A stretch of 64,000 nucleotides of DNA from Periweissella fabaria (GCF_918814575.1 NZ_CAKKNS010000006.1:62001-126000); one strand, 5' to 3'; counted from the stretch's first letter, positions 1 to 9,989 are shown. Made by a program: numbers and translations. Notes: generated by a model not told the origin, from the sequence alone.

Positions 1-1094
<1,094 letters not shown>

Positions 1095-1118
1095 CTAAAC
1101 AATACCCCTTAATTTAAT

Positions 1119-2405
1119 TTATTTAATAAAATAACGAATAACATCGTTAAATGTAACAGCTAACATCAATAACATGAGGAAAATGAAACCTGCGATTTGC
1201 ACCATATTTTCTTTATCTTCTGAAAGTGGTTTACGCCGAATTGCTTCAATAATGTTTAACAATAACTTACCACCATCCAACGCTGGAATTGGCAACAAGT
1301 TCACAATTCCAATGTTAATACTTAAGAATGCTAATAAGAGTAATACTGAAATAAAGCCCGCTTGAGCAGCTTGTTCAGTATTAGCAAAGATAGCAACTGG
1401 GCCACCAAGTTTATTTAAACTAAAGCCACCATGAAATAAATTTGCGAGCGCATGCAAAACATTTGCAGCCGTTGAATACGCACCGGTAAATCCGTAAAGT
1501 AAGCGATCTCCAATTCCGCGTTTGACAACTTGTTGAACACCAATTTGACCAAATTTTTGACCATTACTTGTAACCGTTGTCGGTGTTAATGTAATTTCTT
1601 TTGTGTGCGTACCTTGTTTTACAGCAAGATCAGTTGATTTACCTGGACGACTCTGTAGCATTGTTTGTAATTCGGTCCAATTTTTAACCGGCTTACCAGC
1701 CACTTTTTCAATCGAATCACCTGCTTTTAAACCCGCTTTTTGTGCAACCGAATTATCAATAACTTGCCCTAATTGCGTTGAATTACTTGGAACAAAGCCT
1801 TGCATCAAACCAATAATCGCAAAGACAACAATGGCTAAAATAAAGTTATTTAATGAGCCTGCAAAGTTAATTAACGCTCGTTGCCATAATTTAGCTGACT
1901 GGAACTGCACATCTTTAGGTGCAATTTGGACTTCAGTACCGTCTGCTTCAATAATTGTGGCGTCATGATCAACATGGAAAGTTTTGATTTCACTTTCATC
2001 GCCATTTTCATAACCTTTAATCCATAGTTCATCGACTAAATCAACGGCACTTATTTGAACTGGAATACCTTGAAATAACGTTTGCTTCTTTTGACTGGCA
2101 TTTATTCGAATTACTTCGTTAGCAGCATTGGTTTGAATCGTAACCATTGTCCCTGGTTGCAATTCATCCCCTTCATCTTCTTGGGCTCCCGCCATCCGGA
2201 CATAACCACCAACTGGTAGAATCCGAATTGTATAACTAGTTGTTCCACGACGAAAAGCCACTAATTTTGGCCCCATTCCAATTGAAAATTCACGGACTAA
2301 AACACCTGATTTTTTAGCAAAGAAAAAATGTCCTAATTCATGAACAAAAACTAAAATCCCAAAAATAAAAATAAACGTAATAATCGTTAAAAGTGTATTG
2401 TGCAA
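1119..2405 (-). CDS. rseP: site-2 zinc metalloprotease RseP
   Basis: Intramembrane protease of the S2P/M50 family, which cleaves membrane-bound regulators and remnant signal peptides within the bilayer. The first membrane helix carries the zinc motif HELGH at residues 22-26. A PDZ domain sits around 195-280, and the third metal ligand is in NLLPIPALDGG, ending near residue 379. The conserved region after the second helix reads NFAGSLNNF, where many relatives have GP in place of GS. The 428-residue length is usual for lactobacilli, including the acidic insert near residue 75. There is no upstream ATG: the start is TTG, preceded by GAGAGGA at good spacing. Nineteen nt separate it from cdsA. Confidence 0.95.
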   Translation of the reverse strand: MHNTLLTIITFIFIFGILVFVHELGHFFFAKKSGVLVREFSIGMGPKLVAFRRGTTSYTIRILPVGGYVRMAGAQEDEGDELQPGTMVTIQTNAANEVIRINASQKKQTLFQGIPVQISAVDLVDELWIKGYENGDESEIKTFHVDHDATIIEADGTEVQIAPKDVQFQSAKLWQRALINFAGSLNNFILAIVVFAIIGLMQGFVPSNSTQLGQVIDNSVAQKAGLKAGDSIEKVAGKPVKNWTELQTMLQSRPGKSTDLAVKQGTHTKEITLTPTTVTSNGQKFGQIGVQQVVKRGIGDRLLYGFTGAYSTAANVLHALANLFHGGFSLNKLGGPVAIFANTEQAAQAGFISVLLLLAFLSINIGIVNLLPIPALDGGKLLLNIIEAIRRKPLSEDKENMVQIAGFIFLMLLMLAVTFNDVIRYFIK

Positions 2406-2424
2406 ATTATTTTCCTCTCTCGGT

Positions 2425-3222
2425 TTAGTAAATTACTCCTAACAGATAAAGCACTGGTAATACAATTAGCAAACTATCAAACCGGTCTAAGATTCCACCG
2501 TGACCAGGTAAAATTTTACCTGAGTCTTTAACGTTATAATAACGCTTTAATGCAGATTCAATCAAATCACCAAACTGACCCGCCACAGAAGCGATTAAGG
2601 CAATTACGACCATGATGGTCCAATCATATGCTTGTGGGAAAAATTTTAAGTAAATAGCTGAAACAATTACTGAAATAACTGTACCACCAATTGAACCTTC
2701 CCACGTTTTATTTGGACTGATACGTGGTGCTAACTTATTTTTACCAAGTTTACGTCCGACCAAGTATGCACCAGAATCAGTAATCCAAACAATTAACAAC
2801 GCAAAGAATAGTGTTGCTAAACCACCAGGCATATTCCGAGCAGTAATAAAGAAGTGAAATCCAAATCCAATGTAGAACACTGCTAAAATAATTACCGCAG
2901 CATCATCAAAAGTGAAATGGTTCTTACTTACAACAGTGTGCGCTAACATCAATAGTATAAAGATATACAATAATGTTGATTGTTGTAATAAGAGTGGCGT
3001 TTTAACCGGCCAATAGTTACTAGGTAAGACCGCCACAATAACGGCTAAATTACTGATAATTGCTTCAAATGAAATCAATAATTTCTTACGCATTACTAAT
3101 ATTTCATTAACAGCAATAACCCCTAATAAGGCAACTAAAACTTCCAACGGAATGCCCCCGATAAATAATAAAGGGACAAAGACTAATAACGCGACAACCG
3201 CTGTTATTACACGAGTTTTCAT
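2425..3222 (-). CDS. cdsA: phosphatidate cytidylyltransferase
   Basis: Makes CDP-diacylglycerol from phosphatidic acid and CTP, the branch point for phosphatidylglycerol and cardiolipin. The 265-residue protein is made of about eight hydrophobic helices. It ends with the CdsA signature, visible as ESALKRYYNVKDSGKILPGH followed by GGILDRFDS. The ATG follows AGGAG at good spacing. It lies 15 nt after uppS and 19 nt before rseP, so the three are probably co-transcribed and link isoprenoid carrier and phospholipid synthesis. Confidence 0.95.
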   Translation of the reverse strand: MKTRVITAVVALLVFVPLLFIGGIPLEVLVALLGVIAVNEILVMRKKLLISFEAIISNLAVIVAVLPSNYWPVKTPLLLQQSTLLYIFILLMLAHTVVSKNHFTFDDAAVIILAVFYIGFGFHFFITARNMPGGLATLFFALLIVWITDSGAYLVGRKLGKNKLAPRISPNKTWEGSIGGTVISVIVSAIYLKFFPQAYDWTIMVVIALIASVAGQFGDLIESALKRYYNVKDSGKILPGHGGILDRFDSLLIVLPVLYLLGVIY

Positions 3223-3237
3223 AAAATTCTCCTAAAT

Positions 3238-4008
3238 CTATTTCTTCAAACCACCAAAGCGACGATTCCGTTGTTGGAATTCTGCTAAGGCTTGTTTGAA
3301 GCTTATTTCATCCATATCTGGCCAATGTGTATCTAAAAAGATAAATTCACTATACGCAACTTGCCAAAGTAAAAAATTACTAATCCGCATTTCACCACTT
3401 GTTCGAATCACGACATCCGGATCTTGGTATGCTCCAAGCTTAGCTGTCATCATTGATTGACTGAGTAAATCAGCTGTAATCTCTTCAACTTGTAAAGTTT
3501 CATTTTGAATCTTAGTGGCAATTTCTTGCACGGCGGTCGTAATCTCTGCTCGGCCACCATAATTTAGGGCAAAATTTAATACCATCCCAGTATTATTTTT
3601 AGTTTGCTCCATAGCATTTTTAACGGCTACTTGTGTTGCATTTGGCAATTCATCAATATAACCAATTACTTCCACTCGGACATTATTTTCAATTAATTCC
3701 GGAACAAAAGTATCAAAAAATTTGATTGGTAAGCCCATCAAATAACTTACCTCAGTTTCCGGTCGTTTCCAGTTTTCGGTTGAAAAAGCATATAAAGTTA
3801 AAACTTTAACACCTAAGCCACTAGCCACTTTAGTAATCTTTTTAACCGTATTCATGCCTTCTTTATGACCAGCAATTCGTGGTAAATGGCGTTGTTGAGC
3901 CCAACGACCATTACCATCCATAATAACGGCCACATGCTTAGGAATATGTTCTAAATCTAATTCCGTATCTTCTACTATTTCAGTATTTTTTTTCCAAAAT
4001 GAACCCAC
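3238..4008 (-). CDS. uppS: undecaprenyl diphosphate synthase (GTG start)
   Basis: Cis-prenyltransferase that condenses IPP units onto FPP to give the C55 lipid carrier of wall synthesis. The motif HVAVIMDGNGRWAQ holds the catalytic Asp at residue 31, and RTSGEMRISNFLLWQ near the C terminus binds the IPP diphosphate. The frame is open for 23 more codons upstream, but those codons look like non-coding leader. A GTG at 4008 has a perfect GGAGG six bases upstream, giving a normal 256-residue enzyme. About 93 nt separate it from prkC with no convincing terminator, so it may be read from the prpC-prkC promoter. Its substrate comes from the mevalonate cluster at 23-27 kb. Confidence 0.95.
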   Translation of the reverse strand: MGSFWKKNTEIVEDTELDLEHIPKHVAVIMDGNGRWAQQRHLPRIAGHKEGMNTVKKITKVASGLGVKVLTLYAFSTENWKRPETEVSYLMGLPIKFFDTFVPELIENNVRVEVIGYIDELPNATQVAVKNAMEQTKNNTGMVLNFALNYGGRAEITTAVQEIATKIQNETLQVEEITADLLSQSMMTAKLGAYQDPDVVIRTSGEMRISNFLLWQVAYSEFIFLDTHWPDMDEISFKQALAEFQQRNRRFGGLKK

Positions 4009-4101
4009 GTCACACCTCCATGTGCTACTAAACTTAAATTTTACCATAAAATAATTATATTTCGCACATTCGATCAAAGGTTTTACCTTTTGCTAAGCGT
4101 C

Positions 4102-5949
4102 TTACTTTGTTGAATTGCTACTACTATCTATTGAACTTTGATTACTTGACGATGTTGCTTGTGAACTACTTGATGATTGGTCACCAGGCTGACTTGATGC
4201 TTGCTCACTAGATTGGCTTGACGTGTTTGCAGACGCTGAACTTGATGATTGTTTTTGATCACTACCACTTGAAAGCGTAACTTGCATTGTTTCCCCAACC
4301 GTTACTGTTTGACCAGCCGGAATTGTTTGTGAAATCACCTTATTGGCCGCAACTTTATCAGAACTCATTGTATTTGGCTGTAAAATTTTAATGCCATTTT
4401 GATTGGCCCAGTTATAAAACACCGTTGCATCTTGGTTCGTAAAATCAGGTACGGTAACAGTTTGTGGTCCTGAACTAACTGTAAAGGTCACCGTTGTATT
4501 TTCAGGATTCACCTTACTTTCCGCACTTACACTTTGACTTATAATCTCTCCGGCAGGTACATCAGTTGAAGATTGTAATTTCTGTCGCACATTAAACCCT
4601 TTGAGGGTTAATAATTTAGCTACCTCATTAAAAGGTTCTTCGGTGTAATCACCAAACCGTTGTAACTTTTTACCACTTGAAATAACTAAATTAACTGGCG
4701 TCCCACGCTTAACAGTTCGTTTAGCACCAGGCGCCGAATTAATTACATTCCCATTTACAATAGTTGCTGAAGATGACTTCGTAATTGTGCCAACCTTTAA
4801 TCCTTCACGTTGAATTAGCGCCACTGCACTTGCTTGCGTTTTATTTGTTAAGGTAGGTATCGTTACATTATCATGTCGCACCATCGCAAAAGCGCCCCCC
4901 ACAGTACCAAGTAAGACGACAATTATTGCTAGCCATAACCAACGTCTACGTGGCTTTTTATATGGTTGTTCTTTAACATCTTCCATATCTTCTTGTGTTG
5001 TGACATTTTGTTCCTTACTACTAACACTGTGCATTTTTTGTTGAGCTGCTTGAATTTCATCAATGGGAATAAGCCGCGTTGCATCATCATCTAACTGAGT
5101 TGGGACAAAACGTGGTTCCATAATTCTTGAAGCATCTAGTGCAGTCCGTAAATCAATTAACATTTCATCAACTGAAGCATATCGATTTGTTGGATCTTTT
5201 GCGGTAGCTTTTAAAACCACATTTTCTAGTGCTTGCGGAATGGCATCATCAAAGTCACGCACTGATGGTATTTGTGATTGTGCATGTTGTAAGGCAATTG
5301 CGACGGCATTTTCACCCGCAAAAGGAACTTTCCCTACAAGCATTTCATACAAAATAATTCCTAATGAATAAACATCAGACTTATCAGTAGCCATACCACC
5401 ACGGGTTTGTTCAGGTGATAGATAATGAATCGAACCAAAAATGGCATTTGTTTGCGTTAACCCAAGTTCAGAATTAGTCATAGCAATCCCAAAATCTGAG
5501 ATTTTAGCGTTACCATTATGATCAATCAAAATATTTTGCGGTTTTAAATCACGATGAATAATCCCCGCTTTATGCGCTTCACTAACCGCTGATAAAACTT
5601 GCTTAAGAATTTGAATAACTTTTTGTAATGGAATTGGAAAATGCCGTTTAATGTATGTCTTCAAATCCGTCCCGTCAACATATTCCATGACCAAGTACTG
5701 AATCCCATCTTCTTCATCAAAGTCGTATATTTCCACAATATTTGGATGTGTCAGTTCTGTAGCTGCTAAGGCTTCCCGTCGAAAGCGGTTGATTGTCTTT
5801 TCATCGTTTGAGAGGTCTAATCGTAAGGTCTTAATTGACACATCACGATCTAAAATCAAATCATGCGCTAAATAAACATTGGCCATGCCCCCTTCGCCAA
5901 GTGTCCGAATAATTCGATAACGCCCCCCAATTAATTGATTTGGCATCAT
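4102..5949 (-). CDS. prkC: PASTA-domain Ser/Thr protein kinase (PrkC/Stk type)
   Basis: Membrane receptor kinase that senses muropeptides or lipid II and phosphorylates division and wall proteins. The cytoplasmic kinase domain (about residues 10-275) has the P-loop GEGGMANV, the invariant Lys in VSIK, HRDLKPQN and DFG. A basic juxtamembrane stretch and one transmembrane helix follow near 340-360. Three PASTA repeats come next (about 365-425, 430-498 and 499-565), and then a Ser/Gln-rich tail of about 50 residues. The chosen ATG is 2 nt after the prpC stop. A GTG at 5955, overlapping that stop, is a less likely start because AGAGG is too close to it. The Ser-rich tail may span or contact the wall. 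Confidence 0.95.
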   Translation of the reverse strand: MMPNQLIGGRYRIIRTLGEGGMANVYLAHDLILDRDVSIKTLRLDLSNDEKTINRFRREALAATELTHPNIVEIYDFDEEDGIQYLVMEYVDGTDLKTYIKRHFPIPLQKVIQILKQVLSAVSEAHKAGIIHRDLKPQNILIDHNGNAKISDFGIAMTNSELGLTQTNAIFGSIHYLSPEQTRGGMATDKSDVYSLGIILYEMLVGKVPFAGENAVAIALQHAQSQIPSVRDFDDAIPQALENVVLKATAKDPTNRYASVDEMLIDLRTALDASRIMEPRFVPTQLDDDATRLIPIDEIQAAQQKMHSVSSKEQNVTTQEDMEDVKEQPYKKPRRRWLWLAIIVVLLGTVGGAFAMVRHDNVTIPTLTNKTQASAVALIQREGLKVGTITKSSSATIVNGNVINSAPGAKRTVKRGTPVNLVISSGKKLQRFGDYTEEPFNEVAKLLTLKGFNVRQKLQSSTDVPAGEIISQSVSAESKVNPENTTVTFTVSSGPQTVTVPDFTNQDATVFYNWANQNGIKILQPNTMSSDKVAANKVISQTIPAGQTVTVGETMQVTLSSGSDQKQSSSSASANTSSQSSEQASSQPGDQSSSSSQATSSSNQSSIDSSSNSTK

Positions 5950-5951
5950 AA

Positions 5952-6692
5952 TCACATTACCTCTTCTTCACGTTCAATTAACAGAACGGTTATATTATCA
6001 CGTCCTCCAGCTTCATTTGCGTGCTTGATTAATTCGTCTACACGTTCTTCTAGTGAAACCGGCATCTGCAAAATTGATGCAATCTCAATATCACTGACAG
6101 ATTTTGTCAGACCATCCGTGCTGAGCATTATGACATCCCCAACCTGAGCATGGTACTTAATAATATCTAACATTGCATCATCATTAACACCTAACCAACG
6201 AGTAATAACATTCCGATTTGGATGTAGCTTGGCATCTTCTTCAGAAATTTGGCCCGTTAAAACCAGTTCATTTACTAACGAGTGATCAACCGTTAATTGT
6301 TTAAATTCACCATTATGCAAAATGTAACCTCGTGAATCACCAATATTTGCAAATACAAGCTCATCATCAAATAACATAACCGTTACTAAAGTTGTTGCCA
6401 TTCCTTTCAAATCATGAAAGCGTTCTGAAGCCGCTAAAATAGCAGAATTTTCAGCTTTAACTTGATTATTTAACCATTCTCGAGCCGCTAATGGTGTTTT
6501 TATTTCTGATAATTCCCATTGATTTCCGAGATGTAAAACAGCCATTGCTGAGGCGACATCACCGGCAACTTGACCACCAACCCCATCAGCAACAACGGCA
6601 AACTTATATCCTAATTTATTAACAAAAGTTCCCACAAAGTCTTGATTTGTTTTACGTAACTTTCCGATATCGGATTTATAAGCAATTTTCAT
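5952..6692 (-). CDS. prpC: PP2C-type Ser/Thr phosphatase, partner of PrkC
   Basis: Mn/Mg-dependent PPM-family phosphatase that reverses PrkC phosphorylation. Family motifs are all present: the N-terminal SDIGKLRKTNQD, the metal site VVADGVGG (Asp36), GDSRGY, LSTDGLTKSV and the final GGRDNITVLLI. The 246-residue length is typical. The ATG follows TAGGAG. It is directly followed by prkC, the classic phosphatase-kinase pair. A promoter of its own is visible upstream, and the next genes on the same strand end in a terminator before it, so this is the first gene of the transcript. Confidence 0.96.
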   Translation of the reverse strand: MKIAYKSDIGKLRKTNQDFVGTFVNKLGYKFAVVADGVGGQVAGDVASAMAVLHLGNQWELSEIKTPLAAREWLNNQVKAENSAILAASERFHDLKGMATTLVTVMLFDDELVFANIGDSRGYILHNGEFKQLTVDHSLVNELVLTGQISEEDAKLHPNRNVITRWLGVNDDAMLDIIKYHAQVGDVIMLSTDGLTKSVSDIEIASILQMPVSLEERVDELIKHANEAGGRDNITVLLIEREEEVM

Positions 6693-6726
6693 ATTTTTTA
6701 TGCTCCTAAATTAGTTTACAGCCCTA

Positions 6727-6754
6727 ATTATAGCGAAATTTTATAGCGTCTTAA
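6727..6754 (-). promoter_or_regulatory. probable sigma-A promoter of prpC-prkC
   Basis: On the minus strand TTAAGA and TATAAT are separated by 16 nt, about 35 nt before the prpC start codon. The preceding operon is terminated just upstream at 6812-6849, so a promoter is expected here. The assignment is by consensus match only. Confidence 0.55.
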
Positions 6755-6811
6755 ATGAATATATTTTCTATGTCATCATACTAGGCTTAACAATTATATC
6801 AAATTAGCATG

Positions 6812-6849
6812 AAAAAATGGTTGATTGTATCAACAATCAACCATTTTTT
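6812..6849. terminator. bidirectional hairpin terminator
   Basis: A perfect 16-bp inverted repeat (AAAAAATGGTTGATTG and its complement) with a 6-nt loop. The A/T ends give a U-run in either direction. On the minus strand it ends the YtxH/DUF948 operon before prpC begins. Confidence 0.85.
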
Positions 6850-6870
6850 CGTAAATTATCTAAATAATTT

Positions 6871-7365
6871 TTATTTTTCATCGACCGGTTTAGTTGGTTC
6901 TAAAACCTCAACCTTAACCTTTTTATCATCTTCGAAAGCTGCTTTGACATCATCTGTCTTAGGTAAAGTTACTTTTTCAGCAACATCTTCGGCCGTTAAA
7001 TCTAAATCAATGTCATCGTTTTCGTCGACATCAACTTCTTCTTTGTTAATAAATTTTTCTTTCACATCACTAACGACATCTTGCGCCTTTTCTTTAGCCT
7101 TTTCAGCTAAATCTTGTGATTTGGCAACTAGTTCACTGTAGTGACCTTCTTCTTCCTTACGTTTTTGAATTTGATCACGCATATCTTCAACCATATCAGT
7201 TGCATAGTACGCATAGTCAATTGCACTATCACGCATTTCATCAACCTTGGCCCGTGCATCTTTAATTAATTTTTCTTGTTTTTGTGGTGTAAGTGCTTTA
7301 AAAGCAGCAAACGCAGCTGCACCACCAATTGCTAACCCAGTTAAAAGTCCTAATTTTTTCCCCAT
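6871..7365 (-). CDS. YtxH-like small membrane-anchored protein
   Basis: Function unknown. The 164-residue product starts MGKKLGLLTGLAIGGAAAFAAFKALTP, a short Gly/Ala-rich hydrophobic segment typical of YtxH-type general-stress proteins. A long charged helical region with KAKEKAQDVVSDVKEKF follows, and then an acidic tail (DVDENDDIDLDL) ending in VEVLEPTKPVDEK. Five extra upstream codons are open, but the ATG at 7365 has GGAGGA at ideal spacing and the hydrophobic start is then at the N terminus. It is the second gene after the DUF948 gene, a pairing common in bacilli and lactobacilli that suggests a shared envelope-stress role. Confidence 0.75.
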   Translation of the reverse strand: MGKKLGLLTGLAIGGAAAFAAFKALTPQKQEKLIKDARAKVDEMRDSAIDYAYYATDMVEDMRDQIQKRKEEEGHYSELVAKSQDLAEKAKEKAQDVVSDVKEKFINKEEVDVDENDDIDLDLTAEDVAEKVTLPKTDDVKAAFEDDKKVKVEVLEPTKPVDEK

Positions 7366-7403
7366 GTTTGGTTCCTCCAATTATTAAAATTTAGTAAGTT
7401 ACG

Positions 7404-7805
7404 CTATTTAGCTTTTTTATTTTTACGATGATTCCGGTAACCTTGAAAGGCAGATTTTGAAACTTTTGAAGCTAATGATAACCCCGTAAGTCCCTTTGCA
7501 CTAGAACCAACTCCTGAAACACGTGTTGTTAGGTTTCTTGTTGCATCATTTAAGCTTGAAACTGATTCACCTAAATCTCCAACGGCTTTAAAGGCCGGAT
7601 CAATTGTTTTTACTTTGCCATTTACATCAGTCAATAATTCATTAGCATTAGCTAAAATTTCTTCAACTTCACGTGAAATTTGATCAACATCGACGGTAAC
7701 GACTCCAATACTTTTAGTTAGCCGGAGTAAAAATACACCAATAAATGCTACTAAAATCAAAAACGCAATCGCAGCAATTAGACCAGCTATTTGCCCACCT
7801 GTCAT
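7404..7805 (-). CDS. DUF948 domain-containing membrane protein
   Basis: Function unknown. The 133-residue protein has one N-terminal transmembrane helix (about residues 5-27, GLIAAIAFLILVAFIGVFLL). An amphipathic region rich in Asp, Val, Asn and Leu follows, of the kind seen in DUF948 proteins (EEILANANELLTDVNGKV). The tail is basic, NHRKNKKAK. ATG 7805 has GGAGGAAAG just upstream; an in-frame TTG six codons earlier lacks a site. It is followed by the YtxH-like gene after 38 nt and ends at the same terminator. Confidence 0.78.
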   Translation of the reverse strand: MTGGQIAGLIAAIAFLILVAFIGVFLLRLTKSIGVVTVDVDQISREVEEILANANELLTDVNGKVKTIDPAFKAVGDLGESVSSLNDATRNLTTRVSGVGSSAKGLTGLSLASKVSKSAFQGYRNHRKNKKAK

Positions 7806-7851
7806 ACTCTTTCCTCCAAACAATTGTTATTATTAGAAGTTTAACATTGAA

Positions 7852-7879
7852 TTTATAATGTTTCAATTAATTACGCCAA
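7852..7879 (-). promoter_or_regulatory. candidate promoter of the DUF948/YtxH-like operon
   Basis: Minus-strand TTGGCG and TATAAA with a 16-nt spacer end about 47 nt before the DUF948 start. A TTGACA also occurs further upstream at 7904-7909, but its best -10 is 19 nt away. Consensus match only. Confidence 0.4.
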
Positions 7880-7923
7880 TTATCCCAAAATACTAATTTG
7901 TACTGTCAATATCGATGTTATAG

Positions 7924-7951
7924 TTGACCTACCTCGTAGTTTGTCTATAAT
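7924..7951 (+). promoter_or_regulatory. probable promoter of the 7988-8503 gene
   Basis: TTGACC and a perfect TATAAT with a 16-nt spacer lie 36 nt before the start codon, in the divergent intergenic region shared with the DUF948 gene. Confidence 0.6.
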
Positions 7952-7987
7952 TATTACTAATTAAATAAAATAGAATAGGTTAATAAT

Positions 7988-8503
7988 ATGCTTGTCATTC
8001 ATAGTTCAAAACTTTTAGGAACGCACGTCAAAGTTCCTAAAGATCTTCAATTACCCGCAGATGTTCCCAATTTAATTAATTGGCACGCTGATTTTTTCAC
8101 CCACAATGGGAGCTTTTACTACATTTTAATCAATGATGCTAATCCTGAAGAAACAATTGCCCTTTTTAGTCCAACACCACTTCATTACAGCCAATTAGCA
8201 CAAAGTGCTGCTGAACGTATCGCCCGCTTCTATGCTCAAACGCAAAACAAGGTCGCTTTTGATAATTTCCAAGCAAGTGCTAAAGAAATTATTATCCTTC
8301 CTGACACTAATAAACAAAACTTTACATTAGTTGAAGCAAAGATTAAAGCCCTTAAAAAGCAATTAAAAGCCCAAACAAAAGCAACGCCGGCTTCAGGTCA
8401 AGTTAACCAAGGTAGTGTTACGCCAATGGTTGATAAGCATGCACGTAAATTTTATGGCGGTCTAATGACACATGCGGTTCACAAAAACACCAAAGGCCGT
8501 TAA
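7988..8503 (+). CDS. unknown protein, possibly DUF6933-like
   Basis: I do not recognise a function. The 171-residue protein begins MLVIHSSKLLGTHVKVP and has WHADFFTHNGSFYYILINDAN followed by a helix with two Ala-rich turns. This layout (a short strand and KLL, then WHA, then a strand with NDA) resembles the DUF6933 family of uncharacterised plasmid and chromosomal proteins. The C-terminal 60 residues are Lys/Gln/Thr-rich and basic and probably disordered, ending HAVHKNTKGR. It has its own promoter, no visible partner gene, and faces rsmF across a hairpin. The Shine-Dalgarno site is weak (AGAATAGG), so the start is less certain. Confidence 0.7.
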   Translation: MLVIHSSKLLGTHVKVPKDLQLPADVPNLINWHADFFTHNGSFYYILINDANPEETIALFSPTPLHYSQLAQSAAERIARFYAQTQNKVAFDNFQASAKEIIILPDTNKQNFTLVEAKIKALKKQLKAQTKATPASGQVNQGSVTPMVDKHARKFYGGLMTHAVHKNTKGR

Positions 8504-8540
8504 AATACGTTTCCGAAGTCCAATAAATTTAAATTACGAC

Positions 8541-8577
8541 AATAGCCTCCCTGAAGAATTTTTTCAGGGAGGCTATT
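8541..8577. terminator. hairpin between convergent genes
   Basis: A perfect 15-bp inverted repeat (AATAGCCTCCCTGAA and its complement) with a 7-nt loop lies between the stop codons of the 7988 gene and rsmF. Flanking U-runs are poor on both strands, so termination strength is uncertain. Confidence 0.6.
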
Positions 8578-8621
8578 TAGGGTATTTCTTGATATTATCT
8601 GTTTACTGTCAGCGTTTTTTA

Positions 8622-9989
8622 CTACCCTTGTTCATGGTAAATAAATCGTAAGCCTTTTGGATAATAATTTTTCAATGTTTGTCCAACGACTTTCGCAAAA
8701 CCTAAGCCATTGCCATTGATGACAACTTGATACCACCCATTACCTGTTGCAGGAGCAGCTGGCAACATTACCGTATCACCATGGACATATTTAATCCAAT
8801 CTTCTTTGGTAATTGTGACGTGTTGCTTGACTTCATGTGGTTTTAAAGTTAATCCCAGTGCCAAACTTGGTTCAAACCGATTTTTCTTAAATGTTCCTAA
8901 GTGTAATCCTGGACGGACAACACTTAATTTTTTGATACTTAACATTCCTTCAGGAAGACAATACAATTGGTCCCCAAAAGTTAACAAGGTTCCTTGCAGC
9001 GGGGTAACTAAGTTAGCATCAGCAAAGGTTTGCCATTGCTTAGCTTGTTCCACTGTCAAATTAGATTTTTCCAAAATTTGTTTTGCTGGTTGAGAATCTT
9101 GTGCACACCATTTTAATTTTGCCACAAAATGGCCTTCACCATTAAAATGATTAGGAAAAATACGCGCCGTCTTACTTAATTCAGGATTACCGTCTGCCCA
9201 TTCTGGCCGACCATCATCAATACCAGCCGGCTTATCAATTGGTAACACTGAAAATTCTGGATATGTTTCCAATAACCAAGCAATCATTTGTTCATTTTCT
9301 TCTGGCGCAAAAGTACATGTTGAATATATTAATTCTGCTTCTGGTTTCAACATTTTAACAGCATCTGCCAAAATTTCACGTTGTAAACTAGCACACTTAG
9401 CTGGATAATCTGCATCCCAATATGTCATTGCATCCGGATCTTTACGAAACATACCTTCACCAGAGCATGGTGCATCGACTACGATTTTATCAAAGAATTG
9501 TGGTAGTTGCTTACTTAATCGGGCTGGTGATTCATTCGTAACCACCGTATTTTTAGTACCAAATCGTTCAATATTTTCAGCTAAAATTTGCGAACGTTTC
9601 TTTATAATTTCATTAGCAACTAACAACCCTGTTTGTTGTAAGTAACTAGCCAAATGTGTTGCTTTCCCACCAGGGGCTGCTGACAAATCTAATACAAATT
9701 CGCCTACTTGCGGATGGGCAACTTCCCCAACAAACATAGCACTGGGTTCTTGTGAATAAACCAGTCCAGATGTGTGATCAATTGAATGCCCGTAAACTTT
9801 CCCTAAATGACCAAATGGACTATATTCCAAGTGACCATCATCAGGAGTATCTACGAGTTCTTGATTTTCTTTTAAGGGATTAATCCGATATGCTTTTTTG
9901 ACTGGCGCATCAAAAGCAGCAAAAAAGCTTGTAGCTTCATCCTTTAACAAGTGCGTATATTTTTCGACAAATGCGACTGGTAATTCCAT
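8622..9989 (-). CDS. rsmF: RsmF-type rRNA m5C methyltransferase
   Basis: SAM-dependent cytosine-5 methyltransferase of the NOL1/NOP2/Sun family, expected to act on 16S rRNA. The SAM site is LDLSAAPGGKATHL near residues 100-113; most relatives have Cys instead of Ser in the third position. The two functional cysteines are present: Cys175 in DAPCSGEGMF and Cys225 in YSTCTFAPEE. The C-terminal half (about 300-455) is the extra RsmF/YebU domain with a PUA-like end. The 455-residue length is normal. The ATG follows AGGAG. It is a single gene between convergent and divergent neighbours. Confidence 0.92.
   Translation of the reverse strand: MELPVAFVEKYTHLLKDEATSFFAAFDAPVKKAYRINPLKENQELVDTPDDGHLEYSPFGHLGKVYGHSIDHTSGLVYSQEPSAMFVGEVAHPQVGEFVLDLSAAPGGKATHLASYLQQTGLLVANEIIKKRSQILAENIERFGTKNTVVTNESPARLSKQLPQFFDKIVVDAPCSGEGMFRKDPDAMTYWDADYPAKCASLQREILADAVKMLKPEAELIYSTCTFAPEENEQMIAWLLETYPEFSVLPIDKPAGIDDGRPEWADGNPELSKTARIFPNHFNGEGHFVAKLKWCAQDSQPAKQILEKSNLTVEQAKQWQTFADANLVTPLQGTLLTFGDQLYCLPEGMLSIKKLSVVRPGLHLGTFKKNRFEPSLALGLTLKPHEVKQHVTITKEDWIKYVHGDTVMLPAAPATGNGWYQVVINGNGLGFAKVVGQTLKNYYPKGLRFIYHEQG

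Noticed and set aside
4009-4077. N-terminal extension of uppS
   Set aside because: The extra 23 residues have no homology pattern, and a GGAGG with GTG at 4008 gives the normal enzyme.
4077-4092. Small hairpin AAAGGT-ACCTTT after prkC
   Set aside because: A 6-bp stem without a U-run; too weak to be a terminator, so prkC and uppS may be read together.
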